Source: CAWCXF01 sp963799455 (GTDB lineage Bacteria; Pseudomonadota; Alphaproteobacteria; Rhodobacterales; Rhodobacteraceae). From it: a stretch of 64,000 bases of DNA. Shown here one piece after another: positions 53,745-62,494 of the stretch; position 1 is the stretch's first letter, and each line of letters begins with the position of its first letter. The position numbers and the translations under genes are program-made. The notes under the pieces are model-generated. The model searched no databases and was not told the origin of the DNA. It saw nothing but the letters and a program-made list of their open reading frames with translations. The stretch is taken from assembly GCA_963799455.1 (NCBI GenBank), contig CAWCXF010000007.1:992001-1056000 (forward strand). The letters run 5' to 3'.

Positions 53745-54968
53745 CTAGGAGGGGAAGGCGGACACGTCGCAGCCCGACTCCTCGACGGTGCCGTAGGCCA
53801 CGTCGCCGGGCACCGTGGCGACCTCGTTGTAGAGGTCCCACTCGCCCGTCACCTCCTCGGGCGCCTTCACCTGGAACAGGTACATGTCGTAGACCATGCG
53901 CCCGTTCTCCATCACCCGGCCCTCCTTGGCGAAGAGATCCTCCACCGGCATCTCGTGGAGCTGCTGGGCGACGGCCTTGGTGGCGTCGGTGCCCGCGGCC
54001 TCGATCGCCTTGAGATATTGCAGCACCGCCGAGTAGGTGCCGACCTGGAGCGAGTTCGGCTTGGCGCCGTGCTCGGCCTCGAAGCGATCGGCGAAGGCGC
54101 GGTTCTCGTCGGACTGGTCCCAATACCAGCCCTCGGTGAGGTTGAGCCCCTGCGCGGTCTCGGCGCCGAGGCCGTGGACCTCCGTCAGCGTGAAGAGCAG
54201 CGCCGCGAGCTTCTGGCCCGATTGCGTCAGCCCGAACTCGCCCGCCGACTTGATGGCGTTGGCGGTGTCGAGCCCGGCGTTGGCGAGGCCCACCACCTTG
54301 GCGCCCGAGGACTGGGCCTGGAGCATGAAGGACGAGAAGTCGGTGGTGGCGAGCGGATGGCGCACGTCGCCCAGAACCTGCCCGCCCTTCTCCTCGACCA
54401 CCTTGGTCGCCTCGCCCTGGAGCGAGTCGCCGAAGGCGTAGTCGGCGGTGACGAAGAACCAGCTGTCGTCGCCCGCCTCCACCAGCGATCCGGCGGTGCC
54501 CTGCGACAGCGCGCGGGTGTTGTAGGCCCAGTGGAAGCCGTAGGGGCTGCACTGCGTGCCGGTCAGCTCGGTCGTGCCGCCGCCGGTGGTGATGGTGATC
54601 TTCTCCTTCTCGCGCGACAGGCCCTGGACGGCGAGCGCGACCGACGACGTGGTCAGGTCCATGATCGCGTCGACCTGCTCGGCGTCGTACCACTCGCGCG
54701 CGATCGAGGAGCCGATGTCGGCCTTGTTCTGGTGGTCGGCCGAGACGATCTCGATCGGCGCCCCGAGCACGGTGCCGCCGAAGTCCTCCACGGCGAGGCG
54801 GGCGGCGACGACCGAGCCCTGGCCGGTGATGTCGGCGTAGACGCCCGACTGGTCGTTGAGGATGCCGATCTTGACGACGTCGTCGGAGATCTCCTGCGCG
54901 CCGGCCAAGCCGGGCAGCAGGGCGAGCGCCGCGGTGGTGGCTGCGAGGATCGAGCGGTGGGTCTGCAT
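53745..54968 (-). CDS. Liv-type ABC transporter substrate-binding protein (copy 1)
   Basis: First gene of the liv-pob operon, 407 residues; signal peptide SILAATTAALALLPGLAGAQ. Closely related to copy 2 throughout: VVKIGILNDQSGVYADITGQ, IEIVSADHQNKADIGSSIAR, SLVEAGDDSWFFVTADYAFG, GLANAGLDTANAIKSAGEFG, and the same C-terminal ESGCDVSAFPS. Start ATG 54968 follows a GGGAGGAGC-type ribosome binding site; an in-frame upstream ATG at 55046 would hide the signal peptide. Two receptors feeding one permease could widen the ligand range. Confidence 0.9.
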   Translation of the reverse strand: MQTHRSILAATTAALALLPGLAGAQEISDDVVKIGILNDQSGVYADITGQGSVVAARLAVEDFGGTVLGAPIEIVSADHQNKADIGSSIAREWYDAEQVDAIMDLTTSSVALAVQGLSREKEKITITTGGGTTELTGTQCSPYGFHWAYNTRALSQGTAGSLVEAGDDSWFFVTADYAFGDSLQGEATKVVEEKGGQVLGDVRHPLATTDFSSFMLQAQSSGAKVVGLANAGLDTANAIKSAGEFGLTQSGQKLAALLFTLTEVHGLGAETAQGLNLTEGWYWDQSDENRAFADRFEAEHGAKPNSLQVGTYSAVLQYLKAIEAAGTDATKAVAQQLHEMPVEDLFAKEGRVMENGRMVYDMYLFQVKAPEEVTGEWDLYNEVATVPGDVAYGTVEESGCDVSAFPS

Positions 54969-55114
54969 GGGTGGGCTCCTCCCGGTGAGCGTGGCCTCGG
55001 CGTCGCCTCGCGGCGCGCCGATGTGTCGCCGGGGTTTGTGAGCCACCCGGCGCCCCTGTCAAGGGCGCCGGAGGGGCAGGCGGGGGACGAGCCCCGCCCG
55101 CGGCGGCGCCCGCC

Positions 55115-56338
55115 TCAGGCCGCGCGGCGCATCCGCCCGCGCCCATTCGAGGGGCGCCGGCGCCCCCGCGAGGGGGCCTTGGCGGGCGCCTGGCCGCCGC
55201 GCGCGGGCATCCATTCGGTGCCGCCGGCCACGACGAGCCGGGAGCCCAGGAGCTTCTCGATCGCGCGCAGCTCGCCCATCTCGCCCTCGGAGCAGAACGC
55301 CACGGCGCGCCCCGACGCCCCGGCGCGCGCGGTGCGCCCGATGCGGTGGACGTAGGCCTCCGGCACGTTGGGCAGGTCGTGGTTGTAGACGTAGCCCACG
55401 CCGGGGATGTCGATGCCGCGCGCGGCCACGTCGGTCGCCACCAGCACCTTGGTGCGCCCGTCGCGGAAGGCCTGGAGCGCGCGGTCGCGCTGGCCCTGGC
55501 TCTTGTTGCCGTGGATCGAGGCGGCCGCGAAGCCCGCGCCGTCGAGCTGCTTCATCAGCCGCTCGGCCCCGTGCTTGGTGCGCGAGAACACCAGCGCGCG
55601 CTCGTCGCGGTGGGCGTCGAGCAGATCCATCAGGAGCGCGGGCTTCTCGGCCTGCGCCACGAAGCGCACCGACTGCTCGATCTTCTCGATCGGCTTGCCG
55701 GGGGGGGCGACCTCGACGCGCACTGGGTCGGTGAGGTAGGCGCCCGCGATCTCGGCCATCGCCTTCGGCATGGTGGCCGAGAAGAGCATGGTCTGGCGGT
55801 CGCGCGGCAGGAGCGGCGCGATGCGGCGCAGCGCGTGGATGAAGCCGAGGTCGAGCATCTGGTCGGCCTCGTCGAGCACCAGGTAGCGCGTGCGGTCGAG
55901 CCGGACCGCGCGGCGGTCCAGCAGGTCGATCAGACGGCCCGGCGTCGCCACCAGGATGTCGACGCCGCGCCGCATCGCGCCGATCTGCGGGTTGATCGAG
56001 CGCCCGCCGACGACGAGCGCGATGCGAAGCCGCCCCGCGCCGTCCGAGAGCGCCTCGATGTGGTCCTGGATCTGCTGCGCGAGCTCGCGCGTGGGCGCCA
56101 GGATCAGCGCGCCCACGGTGCCGGGGGCGGCGTGCGCGCCGCTCGCGGTCAGCGCGTGGACGAGCGGCAGGCCGAAGGCCAGCGTCTTGCCGGTGCCGGT
56201 CTGCGCGAGGCCCAGCACGTCGCGCCCGTTCATCGCGTGCGGGATCGCCTGCGCCTGGATCGGGGTGGGGTCGTCGAGGCCCAGCTCGGCCAGCCGGTTG
56301 GTGAGGCGGGGCCCGAGGCCCAGCATGTCGAAATCCAT
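55115..56338 (-). CDS. DEAD-box RNA helicase (RhlE-like)
   Basis: ATP-dependent RNA helicase, 407 residues. Q motif FDMLGLGPRLTNRLAELGLD, motif I GLAQTGTGKTLAFGLPLVHA, Ia LILAPTRELAQQIQDHIEAL, Ib VATPGRLIDLLDR, II YLVLDEADQMLDLGFIHALR, III LFSATMPKAMAEIA, IV LVFSRTKHGAERLMKQLDGA, V LVATDVAARGIDIPGVGYVY, VI YVHRIGRTARAGASGRAVAF. The short basic tail (SRGRRRPSNGRGRMRRAA) fits RhlE-type ribosome or RNA-decay helicases. ATG 56338 is preferred because GAGAGGA lies upstream at a suitable distance; ATG 56350 has no spacing. Confidence 0.93.
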   Translation of the reverse strand: MDFDMLGLGPRLTNRLAELGLDDPTPIQAQAIPHAMNGRDVLGLAQTGTGKTLAFGLPLVHALTASGAHAAPGTVGALILAPTRELAQQIQDHIEALSDGAGRLRIALVVGGRSINPQIGAMRRGVDILVATPGRLIDLLDRRAVRLDRTRYLVLDEADQMLDLGFIHALRRIAPLLPRDRQTMLFSATMPKAMAEIAGAYLTDPVRVEVAPPGKPIEKIEQSVRFVAQAEKPALLMDLLDAHRDERALVFSRTKHGAERLMKQLDGAGFAAASIHGNKSQGQRDRALQAFRDGRTKVLVATDVAARGIDIPGVGYVYNHDLPNVPEAYVHRIGRTARAGASGRAVAFCSEGEMGELRAIEKLLGSRLVVAGGTEWMPARGGQAPAKAPSRGRRRPSNGRGRMRRAA

Positions 56339-56815
56339 GGAAAGAAGCATCCTCTCGCCGAGCGGACGCCCGGCCTGGCCGCGCCGCCGCGCCTTCGGGC
56401 GCGGGCGGTCGCGTCGGAGTTGCGCTGTCGCGCTGACCCGCGGGCTGCATTGCCCCCGAGCCGCCGCAGCGGCGTCCCCCCCGCGTGATGTCGGGAACCT
56501 CGGCCAGCTCGCATGGACGGCCCATCGGGCTCGTCCCTGCCGCTCACGCGCGGTGGCGCTGGCGTCACGTGCCAGGTGGACGCTCCGGCGCCGCATGTCA
56601 ACGCCCGTCGCGGGCACGAGCGCGGACGCGGACCGATGCCGCAGCGTCACGTCGCGCGGCCGCGAGGGGCCCGTCTTCGTCGTCCTGTCGCAAACCCGTT
56701 GAGATCGTGGGGCTCGGTGGTAGGCTTTCCCTCACGGGGGCGTGATCCTCCGCGGGTCAGGGGCGGGACCGGGCGCCGTGCCGGTGCCGCCCCCGAGGAG
56801 GAGGAGAACGCGACG
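56339..56815. other. Divergent promoter region; no gene recognised
   Basis: 477 bases between the helicase start and the universal stress protein start. Cold-shock-type long leaders are common for DEAD-box helicases, but no specific structure was identified. GAGGAGGAGGAG just before 56816 is a strong ribosome binding site for the stress protein. Confidence 0.45.
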
Positions 56816-57256
56816 ATGAGTGCAACGACACTGGTGGTGGGCCTCGACGGGTCGGCCGCCGGCGAGCGCGCGCTGGACTTCGCCAAGCGGCAGGCCCGTG
56901 CGATGGAGAGCGGGCGGATCGTCATCTGCTACGTGATCGAGTGGTCGCCCTACAGCTTCCAGACGCCCGAGGAGAACGAGCAGCGCCACGCGCGGCGCGA
57001 GGAGGAGATCGGGCTGGCGCGCGAGCGGGTGCTCGACCCCGCCGTGGAGGCCACGCGCGGCGAGGGCTTCGAGGTCGAGGGCGTCGTGCGCCACGGCGAC
57101 GCGGCCGAGATCCTCGACCGGCTCGCGGGCGAGCGCGGGGCGGCGCAGATCGTCGTCGGCCGCGTCGGCCAGCGCGGCCTGAAGGACCGCATCTTCGGCG
57201 GCGTCAGCGGGCGGCTGATCGCCGCCGCCGACGTCCCCGTGACGATCATCCCATGA
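56816..57256 (+). CDS. Universal stress protein, UspA family
   Basis: Cytosolic 146-residue nucleotide-binding fold. TTLVVGLDGSAAGERALDFA at the start (ATP-binding Asp), and IVVGRVGQRGLKDRIFGGVS with the G-2x-G-9x-G(S) ATP-binding signature, then GRLIAAADVPVTIIP. It overlaps the start region of the amino-acid symporter gene (ATGA at 57253), so the two are probably co-transcribed. Such Usp-transporter pairs suggest that the Usp modulates or senses the transporter, an inference only. Confidence 0.92.
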   Translation: MSATTLVVGLDGSAAGERALDFAKRQARAMESGRIVICYVIEWSPYSFQTPEENEQRHARREEEIGLARERVLDPAVEATRGEGFEVEGVVRHGDAAEILDRLAGERGAAQIVVGRVGQRGLKDRIFGGVSGRLIAAADVPVTIIP

Positions 57257-57270
57257 TGGAGAGGCGTTTC

Positions 57271-58827
57271 ATGAGATCCATCCCAGCAACCGTGGCGGCC
57301 TTGGCCGCCCTCGCGCCGGTGCAGGCGCTGGCGCAGGAGGCGGTGGGCCTCGACCAGCGCATCAACGACGCCTTCGCCGCCACCACGGGGCCGTTCGTCG
57401 GCTTCATCTTCGCGCCGCTGCCGTTCGAGATCAACGGCGTCGCCTTCCCCTGGATCGTGATGTGGCTGGTGATCGGCGCCACGATCTTCACCTTCTACTT
57501 CGGCTTCATCCAGTTCCGGGCCTTCGGCCACGCCATAGCCCTCGTGCGCGGCGACTACTCCGATCCGAACGACGCGGGCGAGGTCAGCCACTTCCAGGCG
57601 CTGGCCACGGCGCTCTCGGGCACGGTGGGCCTGGGCAACATCGCCGGCGTCGCGGTGGCCGTGGGCATCGGCGGCCCCGGGGCGACCTTCTGGCTGATCG
57701 TCGCGGGGCTCTTGGGGATGGCCTCGAAGTTCACCGAGTGCACGCTCGGGGTGAAGTACCGCAACGAGTATCCCGACGGCCACGTCTCGGGCGGGCCGAT
57801 GTACTACATGACCAAGGGCTTCCGCGAGCGCGGCGTGCCCGGCGGGCGGATCATGGCGGTGCTGTTCTCGATCTTCACCATCGGCGGGGCCCTGGGCGGC
57901 GGCAACATGTTCCAGGCCAACCAGGCGCACGCCCAGATCGCGGGCATCGTCGGCGACTATCCGGGCTGGATCACCGGGGTGGTCTTCGCGGTCATCGTGT
58001 TCGCGGTCATCGTCGGCGGCATCAAGTCGATCGCGCGCGTGACCGAGAAGGTCGTGCCGTTCATGGGCATCCTCTACGTCGCCGCGGCGCTCGTCATCAT
58101 CCTCGTCAACATCGAGCATGTCGGCGACGCCTTCTACCAGATCTTCGACGGCGCCTTCACGGGCCTCGGCGTCACCGGCGGCGTCGTGGGCGCCCTGATC
58201 CAAGGGTTCCGGCGCGCGGCCTTCTCCAACGAGGCGGGCGTGGGCTCGGCCGCCATCGCCCACTCGGCGGTGCGCACCGACGAGCCCACCACCGAGGGCG
58301 TCGTGGCGCTGCTGGAGCCCTTCATCGACACGGTGGTGATCTGCACCATGACGGCGCTCGTCATCACCATCTCGGGCGTTCTCATCACCGATCCCGCCAC
58401 CGGCCTCTTCGTGCTCGACGCGAACGGCAACATCGCCACCGAAGGGGGCCTGTCGGGCGTGGGCCTGACCTCGGCGGCCTTCGCCACGGGCTTCTCGTGG
58501 TTCCCCTACGTGCTGGCGGTCGCCGTGGTGCTCTTCGCCTTCTCGACCATGATCTCGTGGTCCTACTACGGGCTCAAGGCCTGGACCTACCTCTTCGGCG
58601 AGGGATACGTGAAGGAGATCGTCTTCAAGCTGATCTTCTGCCTCTTCGTCGTCATCGGCGCCGCGGCCCAGCTCGGCGCGGTGATCGACTTCTCGGACGC
58701 GATGATCTTCGCCATGGCGGTGGTCAACATCACCGCGCTCTACGTGCTGATGCCGATCGTCAAGCGCGAGATGCAGAGCTACTTCGCGCGCCTCAAGACG
58801 GGCGAGATCGCCCGCCACGAGGGCTGA
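57271..58827 (+). CDS. Alanine or glycine: cation symporter (AGCS family)
   Basis: Sodium-coupled amino-acid uptake. 518 residues from ATG 57271, which has GGAGAGG six bases upstream; ATG 57253 and 57256 are upstream alternatives. It has an unusual N-terminal signal-like segment (SIPATVAALAALAPVQALAQ) before the first helix. Family marks: FQALATALSGTVGLGNIAGV, AVAVGIGGPGATFWLIVAGL, LGMASKFTECTLGVKYRNEY, GGPMYYMTKGF, RAAFSNEAGVGSAAIAHSAV and STMISWSYYGLKAWTYLFGE. About eleven membrane segments. Likely substrates are alanine, glycine or serine, by family. Confidence 0.93.
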   Translation: MRSIPATVAALAALAPVQALAQEAVGLDQRINDAFAATTGPFVGFIFAPLPFEINGVAFPWIVMWLVIGATIFTFYFGFIQFRAFGHAIALVRGDYSDPNDAGEVSHFQALATALSGTVGLGNIAGVAVAVGIGGPGATFWLIVAGLLGMASKFTECTLGVKYRNEYPDGHVSGGPMYYMTKGFRERGVPGGRIMAVLFSIFTIGGALGGGNMFQANQAHAQIAGIVGDYPGWITGVVFAVIVFAVIVGGIKSIARVTEKVVPFMGILYVAAALVIILVNIEHVGDAFYQIFDGAFTGLGVTGGVVGALIQGFRRAAFSNEAGVGSAAIAHSAVRTDEPTTEGVVALLEPFIDTVVICTMTALVITISGVLITDPATGLFVLDANGNIATEGGLSGVGLTSAAFATGFSWFPYVLAVAVVLFAFSTMISWSYYGLKAWTYLFGEGYVKEIVFKLIFCLFVVIGAAAQLGAVIDFSDAMIFAMAVVNITALYVLMPIVKREMQSYFARLKTGEIARHEG

Positions 58828-58857
58828 CGCGAGGGGGCGGGGCCGCTCGGCCCCGCC

Positions 58858-59460
58858 TCACCCGCGCCTCGGGTCGAAGGTGGCGACGCGGTAGAGATAG
58901 GCCGCGACGAGGAGCCCGACGACGACGTTGGAGACCGGGTTGAGATAGGCGTTCACGCGCTCGTACTGCGCCTCGAGCAGGTAGCCCGCCCCCGCGAGCA
59001 GGGCCGACCAGATCAGCGTCCCCCCGGCCGACCAGGCGAGGAACGGCGCGAGCCCCATCCCCGACACGCCCGCGGGCACCGAGATCAGCGTGCGCACCGC
59101 CGGCACCAGGCGCCCGAGGAACACCGCCGCCGACCCGTGGCGCGCGAACCAGTCGTTGGCGCGGTCCACGTCCGAAGGCGAGAGCGTCAGCCAGCGGCCG
59201 TGGCGCGCCGACCAGCCCTCGAGCCGTGCGAGCCCCAGCGCGCGCCCAGCGTAGTACCACACGAGGAGCCCCGCCAGGGAGCCCACGGTGCCCGAGAGCA
59301 CCACCAGCACGAGGCTCAGCTCGCCACGCGCGGCCGAGAAGCCCGCGAGCGGCATGATCAGCTCCGAGGGGATCGGCGGGAACACGTTCTCGGCGAACAT
59401 CAAGAGCGCCACCCCGAGATAGCCGGTGCTCTGCACCAGCGAGACGATGCCGTCGAACAT
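58858..59460 (-). CDS. DedA-family membrane protein
   Basis: A 200-residue inner-membrane protein of the DedA / SNARE-associated family, implicated in lipid carrier flipping and membrane homeostasis. ENVFPPIPSELIMPLAGFSA is the hallmark first re-entrant loop; GSLAGLLVWYYAGRALGLAR and WFARHGSAAVFLGRLVPAVR (the conserved R-x-x-P region), TLISVPAGVSGMGLAPFLAW follow. The acidic E and P of loop one and the Arg pair of loop two are present. It converges with the AGCS gene; 30 bases separate the stops. Confidence 0.92.
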   Translation of the reverse strand: MFDGIVSLVQSTGYLGVALLMFAENVFPPIPSELIMPLAGFSAARGELSLVLVVLSGTVGSLAGLLVWYYAGRALGLARLEGWSARHGRWLTLSPSDVDRANDWFARHGSAAVFLGRLVPAVRTLISVPAGVSGMGLAPFLAWSAGGTLIWSALLAGAGYLLEAQYERVNAYLNPVSNVVVGLLVAAYLYRVATFDPRRG

Positions 59461-59562
59461 GATCGCCGCTCCCGAGATCCGCGCCGCCGCCGGCCGCGGC
59501 GCGCCGGGCCTTAGGCGCAGCCCGCGGCGGGCGCAATCCCGGCCCCCGCGTCGCTCGGCGCC

Positions 59563-60471
59563 TCAGCCATGGCCGTAGGTCTGGGCCTCGTCGCAGGCGC
59601 GGGCCTCTCGCTCGAACTCCAGCGTCGAGTGGTCGATGTCGAACTCGTCCTTCAGGCGCGCCTTGATCGCGTGCTTGACGTCCTCGAGCCGGTCCCAGGC
59701 GGCCTCCTCGACCACGACGTGGGTGTCGAGGGCGGCGGCATGCTCCTCCATCTGCCACAGATGGACGTGGTGGACGTCGGCGACCCCCTCCACGCCGCGC
59801 ACGGCGTCGACGACGGCGTCGTTGTCCATCTCGGGCGGGCTGCCCAGCATCAGGGTGCGGATCGGGCCGCCGATCTCGGTGAAGGCGAGGTAGAGGATGT
59901 AGGCCGCGATGCCCAGCGTGATGGCCGGGTCGACCCAGGTCACGTCGTAGAGCAGGATCAGCGCCCCGCCGACGATCACGGCGACCGAGGCCAGCGCGTC
60001 CGAGAGGTTGTGCACAAAGAGCGCGCGGATGTTCACGCTGCCCTTCTGCATCGAGTAGGTGAGCCCGGCCGTCAGCGCGTCGATCACCAGCGCCACGCCG
60101 CCCAGGATCACCACCGTCCAGCCCCCGACCTCGACCGGGTCGACGAAGCGCATCGCGCCCTCGTAGATCAGGTAGAGCCCGATCACGATCAGCGTGGTGT
60201 AGTTGATGAGCGCGGCCACGATCTCGACCCGGCCGTAGCCGAAGGTCATGCGCGCGTCGGCCGGGCGCCGCGCGATCTTGCGCGCCCCGAAGGCGATCAC
60301 CAGCGAGGCCATGTCCGAGAAGTTGTGCAGCGCGTCGGCGATGAGCGCGAGGCTGCCCGACACGATCCCGCCCGCGACCTGCGCGACGGTCAGCAGCCCG
60401 TTGGCCCAGATGGCGAGGGAGATGCGCCAGTCGCCGGACTTGGCGTCGATGTGGCCGTGGTCGTGGGGCAT
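59563..60471 (-). CDS. Cation diffusion facilitator, zinc-type (CzcD/ZitB-like)
   Basis: Proton-coupled efflux of zinc or similar ions. 302 residues, six membrane segments, His-rich start MPHDHGHIDAKSGDW. Metal site pairs: ALIADALHNFSDMASLVIAF in TM2 and RALFVHNLSDALASVAVIVG in TM5 (H/D pairs of the zinc type). The C-terminal cytosolic domain (VADVHHVHLWQMEEHAAALD, FDIDHSTLEFE) is the metal-sensing ZT dimerisation domain. Last gene of the ZIP-CDF-CDF operon. Confidence 0.92.
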   Translation of the reverse strand: MPHDHGHIDAKSGDWRISLAIWANGLLTVAQVAGGIVSGSLALIADALHNFSDMASLVIAFGARKIARRPADARMTFGYGRVEIVAALINYTTLIVIGLYLIYEGAMRFVDPVEVGGWTVVILGGVALVIDALTAGLTYSMQKGSVNIRALFVHNLSDALASVAVIVGGALILLYDVTWVDPAITLGIAAYILYLAFTEIGGPIRTLMLGSPPEMDNDAVVDAVRGVEGVADVHHVHLWQMEEHAAALDTHVVVEEAAWDRLEDVKHAIKARLKDEFDIDHSTLEFEREARACDEAQTYGHG

Positions 60472-60482
60472 GGGGGTCTCCC

Positions 60483-61091
60483 TCAGCTTCGTTCGTCGGG
60501 CCCGTCGTGGACGGCCGCGTGATGCTCGCCATGCGCGTCGCGCAGGATCCCGACCCCGCCCCAGACGGCGATGCCCGCGATGGCGATGCCGACGACCAGG
60601 TCGGGCCAGTTGGCGCCGAGCCACCAGACCAGCCCGCCCGCGACGAGGATGCCGCCGTTCGACGCGAAGTCGTTGAGGCTGAAGGTGTTGGCCGCCCGGA
60701 CGTTGACGTCCGGATCCTCGATCCGCGCGAGCAGCCAGATGCAGATCCCGTTCACGACGGCGGCGACCACCGCCATGGAGATCATCAGCGACCCGAGCGG
60801 TTCCGATCCGGCGTAGTAGCGCCGGGCCGCGTCGATCAGGATGCCTGCGGCGAAGATCAGGAGCATCCCGCCCGAGGCGTTGGCCGCGATGCGCTTCCAC
60901 CTGTCGCCCCGTGTCATCGCGAAGAGGCTGATGGCGTAGACGAGGCTGTCGGAGGTGTTGTCGAGGCCGTTGGCGATCAGGGCGCTCGACTCGCCGAGCC
61001 AGCCCGTCGCGAAGAAGCCCGCCGCGATGGCGGCGTTGAGGCCCAGCACGATCCAGAGGGCGCGGCGCTGGCGGTTGCGGGCATCGTTCAC
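60483..61091 (-). CDS. Second, short cation-efflux (CDF-like) protein
   Basis: A 202-residue six-helix CDF-like protein with no C-terminal cytosolic domain. ALIANGLDNTSDSLVYAISL takes the place of the TM2 metal site and NTFSLNDFASNGGILVAGGL that of TM5; several usual His/Asp ligands are Asn or Ser, so metal preference may differ or the protein may work as partner of the next CDF. GTG start overlaps the previous stop (GTGA), and the next gene starts 11 bases after its stop, giving a tight operon. Confidence 0.85.
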   Translation of the reverse strand: MNDARNRQRRALWIVLGLNAAIAAGFFATGWLGESSALIANGLDNTSDSLVYAISLFAMTRGDRWKRIAANASGGMLLIFAAGILIDAARRYYAGSEPLGSLMISMAVVAAVVNGICIWLLARIEDPDVNVRAANTFSLNDFASNGGILVAGGLVWWLGANWPDLVVGIAIAGIAVWGGVGILRDAHGEHHAAVHDGPDERS

Positions 61092-61777
61092 GCGACGAAC
61101 TCCTCGAGCGTCAGCAGGAGCAGGAAGCCCGCGAAGAACATCGCGGTGACCCACGGCCTGTCGGGGGTCTCGTGCGCCTCGGCCAGCAGCTCCTCCGTGA
61201 CGAGGTAGAGCAGGGCGATCAGGCCGAAGGCCAGGAACCCGGTGACCACGGGCGCGGGCATCGCGGCCACGGGGGCGGCCAGGAGCGCGCCCGCGGGCAG
61301 CAGGAGCATGAGCGCCGCCGTGACGCCGACGATGCGGAGGCGCCGCCAGCCGGCCTCGGACAGCTCCGTGACCAGGGCGAGGCCGAGGAACACCACCTCG
61401 AGGCTCAGCGCGATTGTGAGGAGAAGCCCGGCCCGCGCGGCCGCGGCGAAGGCGATGCCGAGGACGAGGCCGTCCACCAGCACGTCGATGCCGATCATCG
61501 TCATCAGGCCGGCCGGCCCCTCGACCACGCCTTCGAGCTGCCTCACGAGCAGCATGACCACCACGCCGGCCGCGCCGCCGAGCAGGGTCGCGAGCGGCGA
61601 TCCCCCATGCATCACGTCGGGCAGGATCTCGCCCGCGGCTGCCGCGAACACCACGCCCGCCGCGAAGTGCTGGATCGCGCTCACCACGACGGGCCCCGGC
61701 CGGACGTTGACCGCGACCGCGGCGGCGAGAACGGCCGCCAGGACGGGCAGGAGGGTGTAGGCCCAGGCTGAGGTCAT
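61088..61777 (-). CDS. ZIP-like metal transporter, divergent
   Basis: A 229-residue membrane protein with about eight hydrophobic segments related to the ZIP family: VVSAIQHFAAGVVFAAAAGE, ILPDVMHGGSPLATLLGG, IGIDVLVDGLVLGIAFAAAA in TM4 and LSLEVVFLGLALVTELSEAG in TM5. The usual HNxPEG motif of TM4 is replaced by IDVLVDG, so metal handling may differ from classical ZIPs. First gene after a MerR-type promoter at 61846-61876, hence probably metal-induced, which is unusual for an importer. Confidence 0.8.
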   Translation of the reverse strand: MTSAWAYTLLPVLAAVLAAAVAVNVRPGPVVVSAIQHFAAGVVFAAAAGEILPDVMHGGSPLATLLGGAAGVVVMLLVRQLEGVVEGPAGLMTMIGIDVLVDGLVLGIAFAAAARAGLLLTIALSLEVVFLGLALVTELSEAGWRRLRIVGVTAALMLLLPAGALLAAPVAAMPAPVVTGFLAFGLIALLYLVTEELLAEAHETPDRPWVTAMFFAGFLLLLTLEEFVA

Positions 61778-61845
61778 GGGGCTCGGTCTCTCCGAGGCGG
61801 GAGCGCGGCGGCTCGACGGTCGAATCGCCCGCTTCGCGGAGGGCC

Positions 61846-61876
61846 GCTCTAATCCCTACAGCCCCTGTAGGGTCAA
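61846..61876 (-). promoter_or_regulatory. MerR-type promoter/operator driving the ZIP-CDF-CDF operon
   Basis: On the minus strand: -35 TTGACC (61876-61871), a 19-base spacer holding the dyad CCTACAGGGGCTGTAGG, then -10 TAGAGC (61851-61846). A stretched 19-base spacer with a centred dyad is the hallmark of promoters activated by MerR-family metal sensors. It lies between the regulator stop (61884) and the ZIP-like start (61777). Confidence 0.8.
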
Positions 61877-61883
61877 AGGAAAA

Positions 61884-62312
61884 CTACGCCCCGATCTCCT
61901 CGTGCGCCGTCAGGCACTCCGAGTGGTCGCGCAAGACCTCGAGCACGCGGCACTCGGCGACGCTGCCGCCGCGGCACTCGCCGATCATGCGCTCGAGCTC
62001 GGTCTCGAGCGCCTTGAGCCGCGCGATGCGCCGCTCGACCTGATCGAGCTGCCGCCGGGCGATCGAATCGGCGTCCGCGCAGGAGCGCTGCGGGTGGTCG
62101 GCGAGCGCCAGCAGCTCGCGGATCGCGTCGAGCGCGAAGCCGAGCTGGCGCGCGTGGCGGATGAAGGCGAGCCGGTCGAGGTCGCGCGCATGGTATCGCC
62201 GCTGCCCGCCCTCGCTGCGCTCGGGTGGGCGCATCAGGCCGATCCGCTCGTAGTAGCGGATCGTCTGGACCTTGGTCCCGGTCCTGCGGGAGAGGGCTCC
62301 GATCGGCAGCAT
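61884..62312 (-). CDS. MerR-family metal-responsive regulator (ZntR/CadR-like)
   Basis: A 142-residue transcription activator. Winged helix: LPIGALSRRTGTKVQTIRYY and ERIGLMRPPERSEGGQRRYH; then a long dimerisation helix DQVERRIARLKALETELERM. Metal-binding Cys occur at about residue 80 (RSCADAD), then GECRGGSVAEC and DHSEC in the C-terminus. This follows the Cys spacing of zinc/cadmium/lead sensors (ZntR, CadR, PbrR) rather than copper CueR. Its target is very probably the dyad promoter 8-38 bases beyond its stop. Metal identity is inferred from Cys pattern and the ZIP/CDF/P-type neighbours. Confidence 0.88.
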   Translation of the reverse strand: MLPIGALSRRTGTKVQTIRYYERIGLMRPPERSEGGQRRYHARDLDRLAFIRHARQLGFALDAIRELLALADHPQRSCADADSIARRQLDQVERRIARLKALETELERMIGECRGGSVAECRVLEVLRDHSECLTAHEEIGA

Positions 62313-62494
62313 GGGCGGGCTCCGGGCGTGGTCGCGGGCCTCGACTTCTAGGCCCGGGACGAGGGGCCGTGAAGGCCGCTCGACGCCCCGCGGCGGCGGC
62401 CGCCCGGGGAGGGTCGCCGATTGGGCGTTGAACCCGGGGCCCGTTGTCCCGTAGGCGTGGGCGGGTGCGCCGCCCGCCAGCCCGTGGCGCGACG

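Noticed and set aside
52408..55146. A 912-codon frame that would fuse the two binding-protein genes
   Set aside because: Only the second gene lies in this frame; the upstream part is out of frame with the first receptor and includes the spacer, so it is not a fusion protein.
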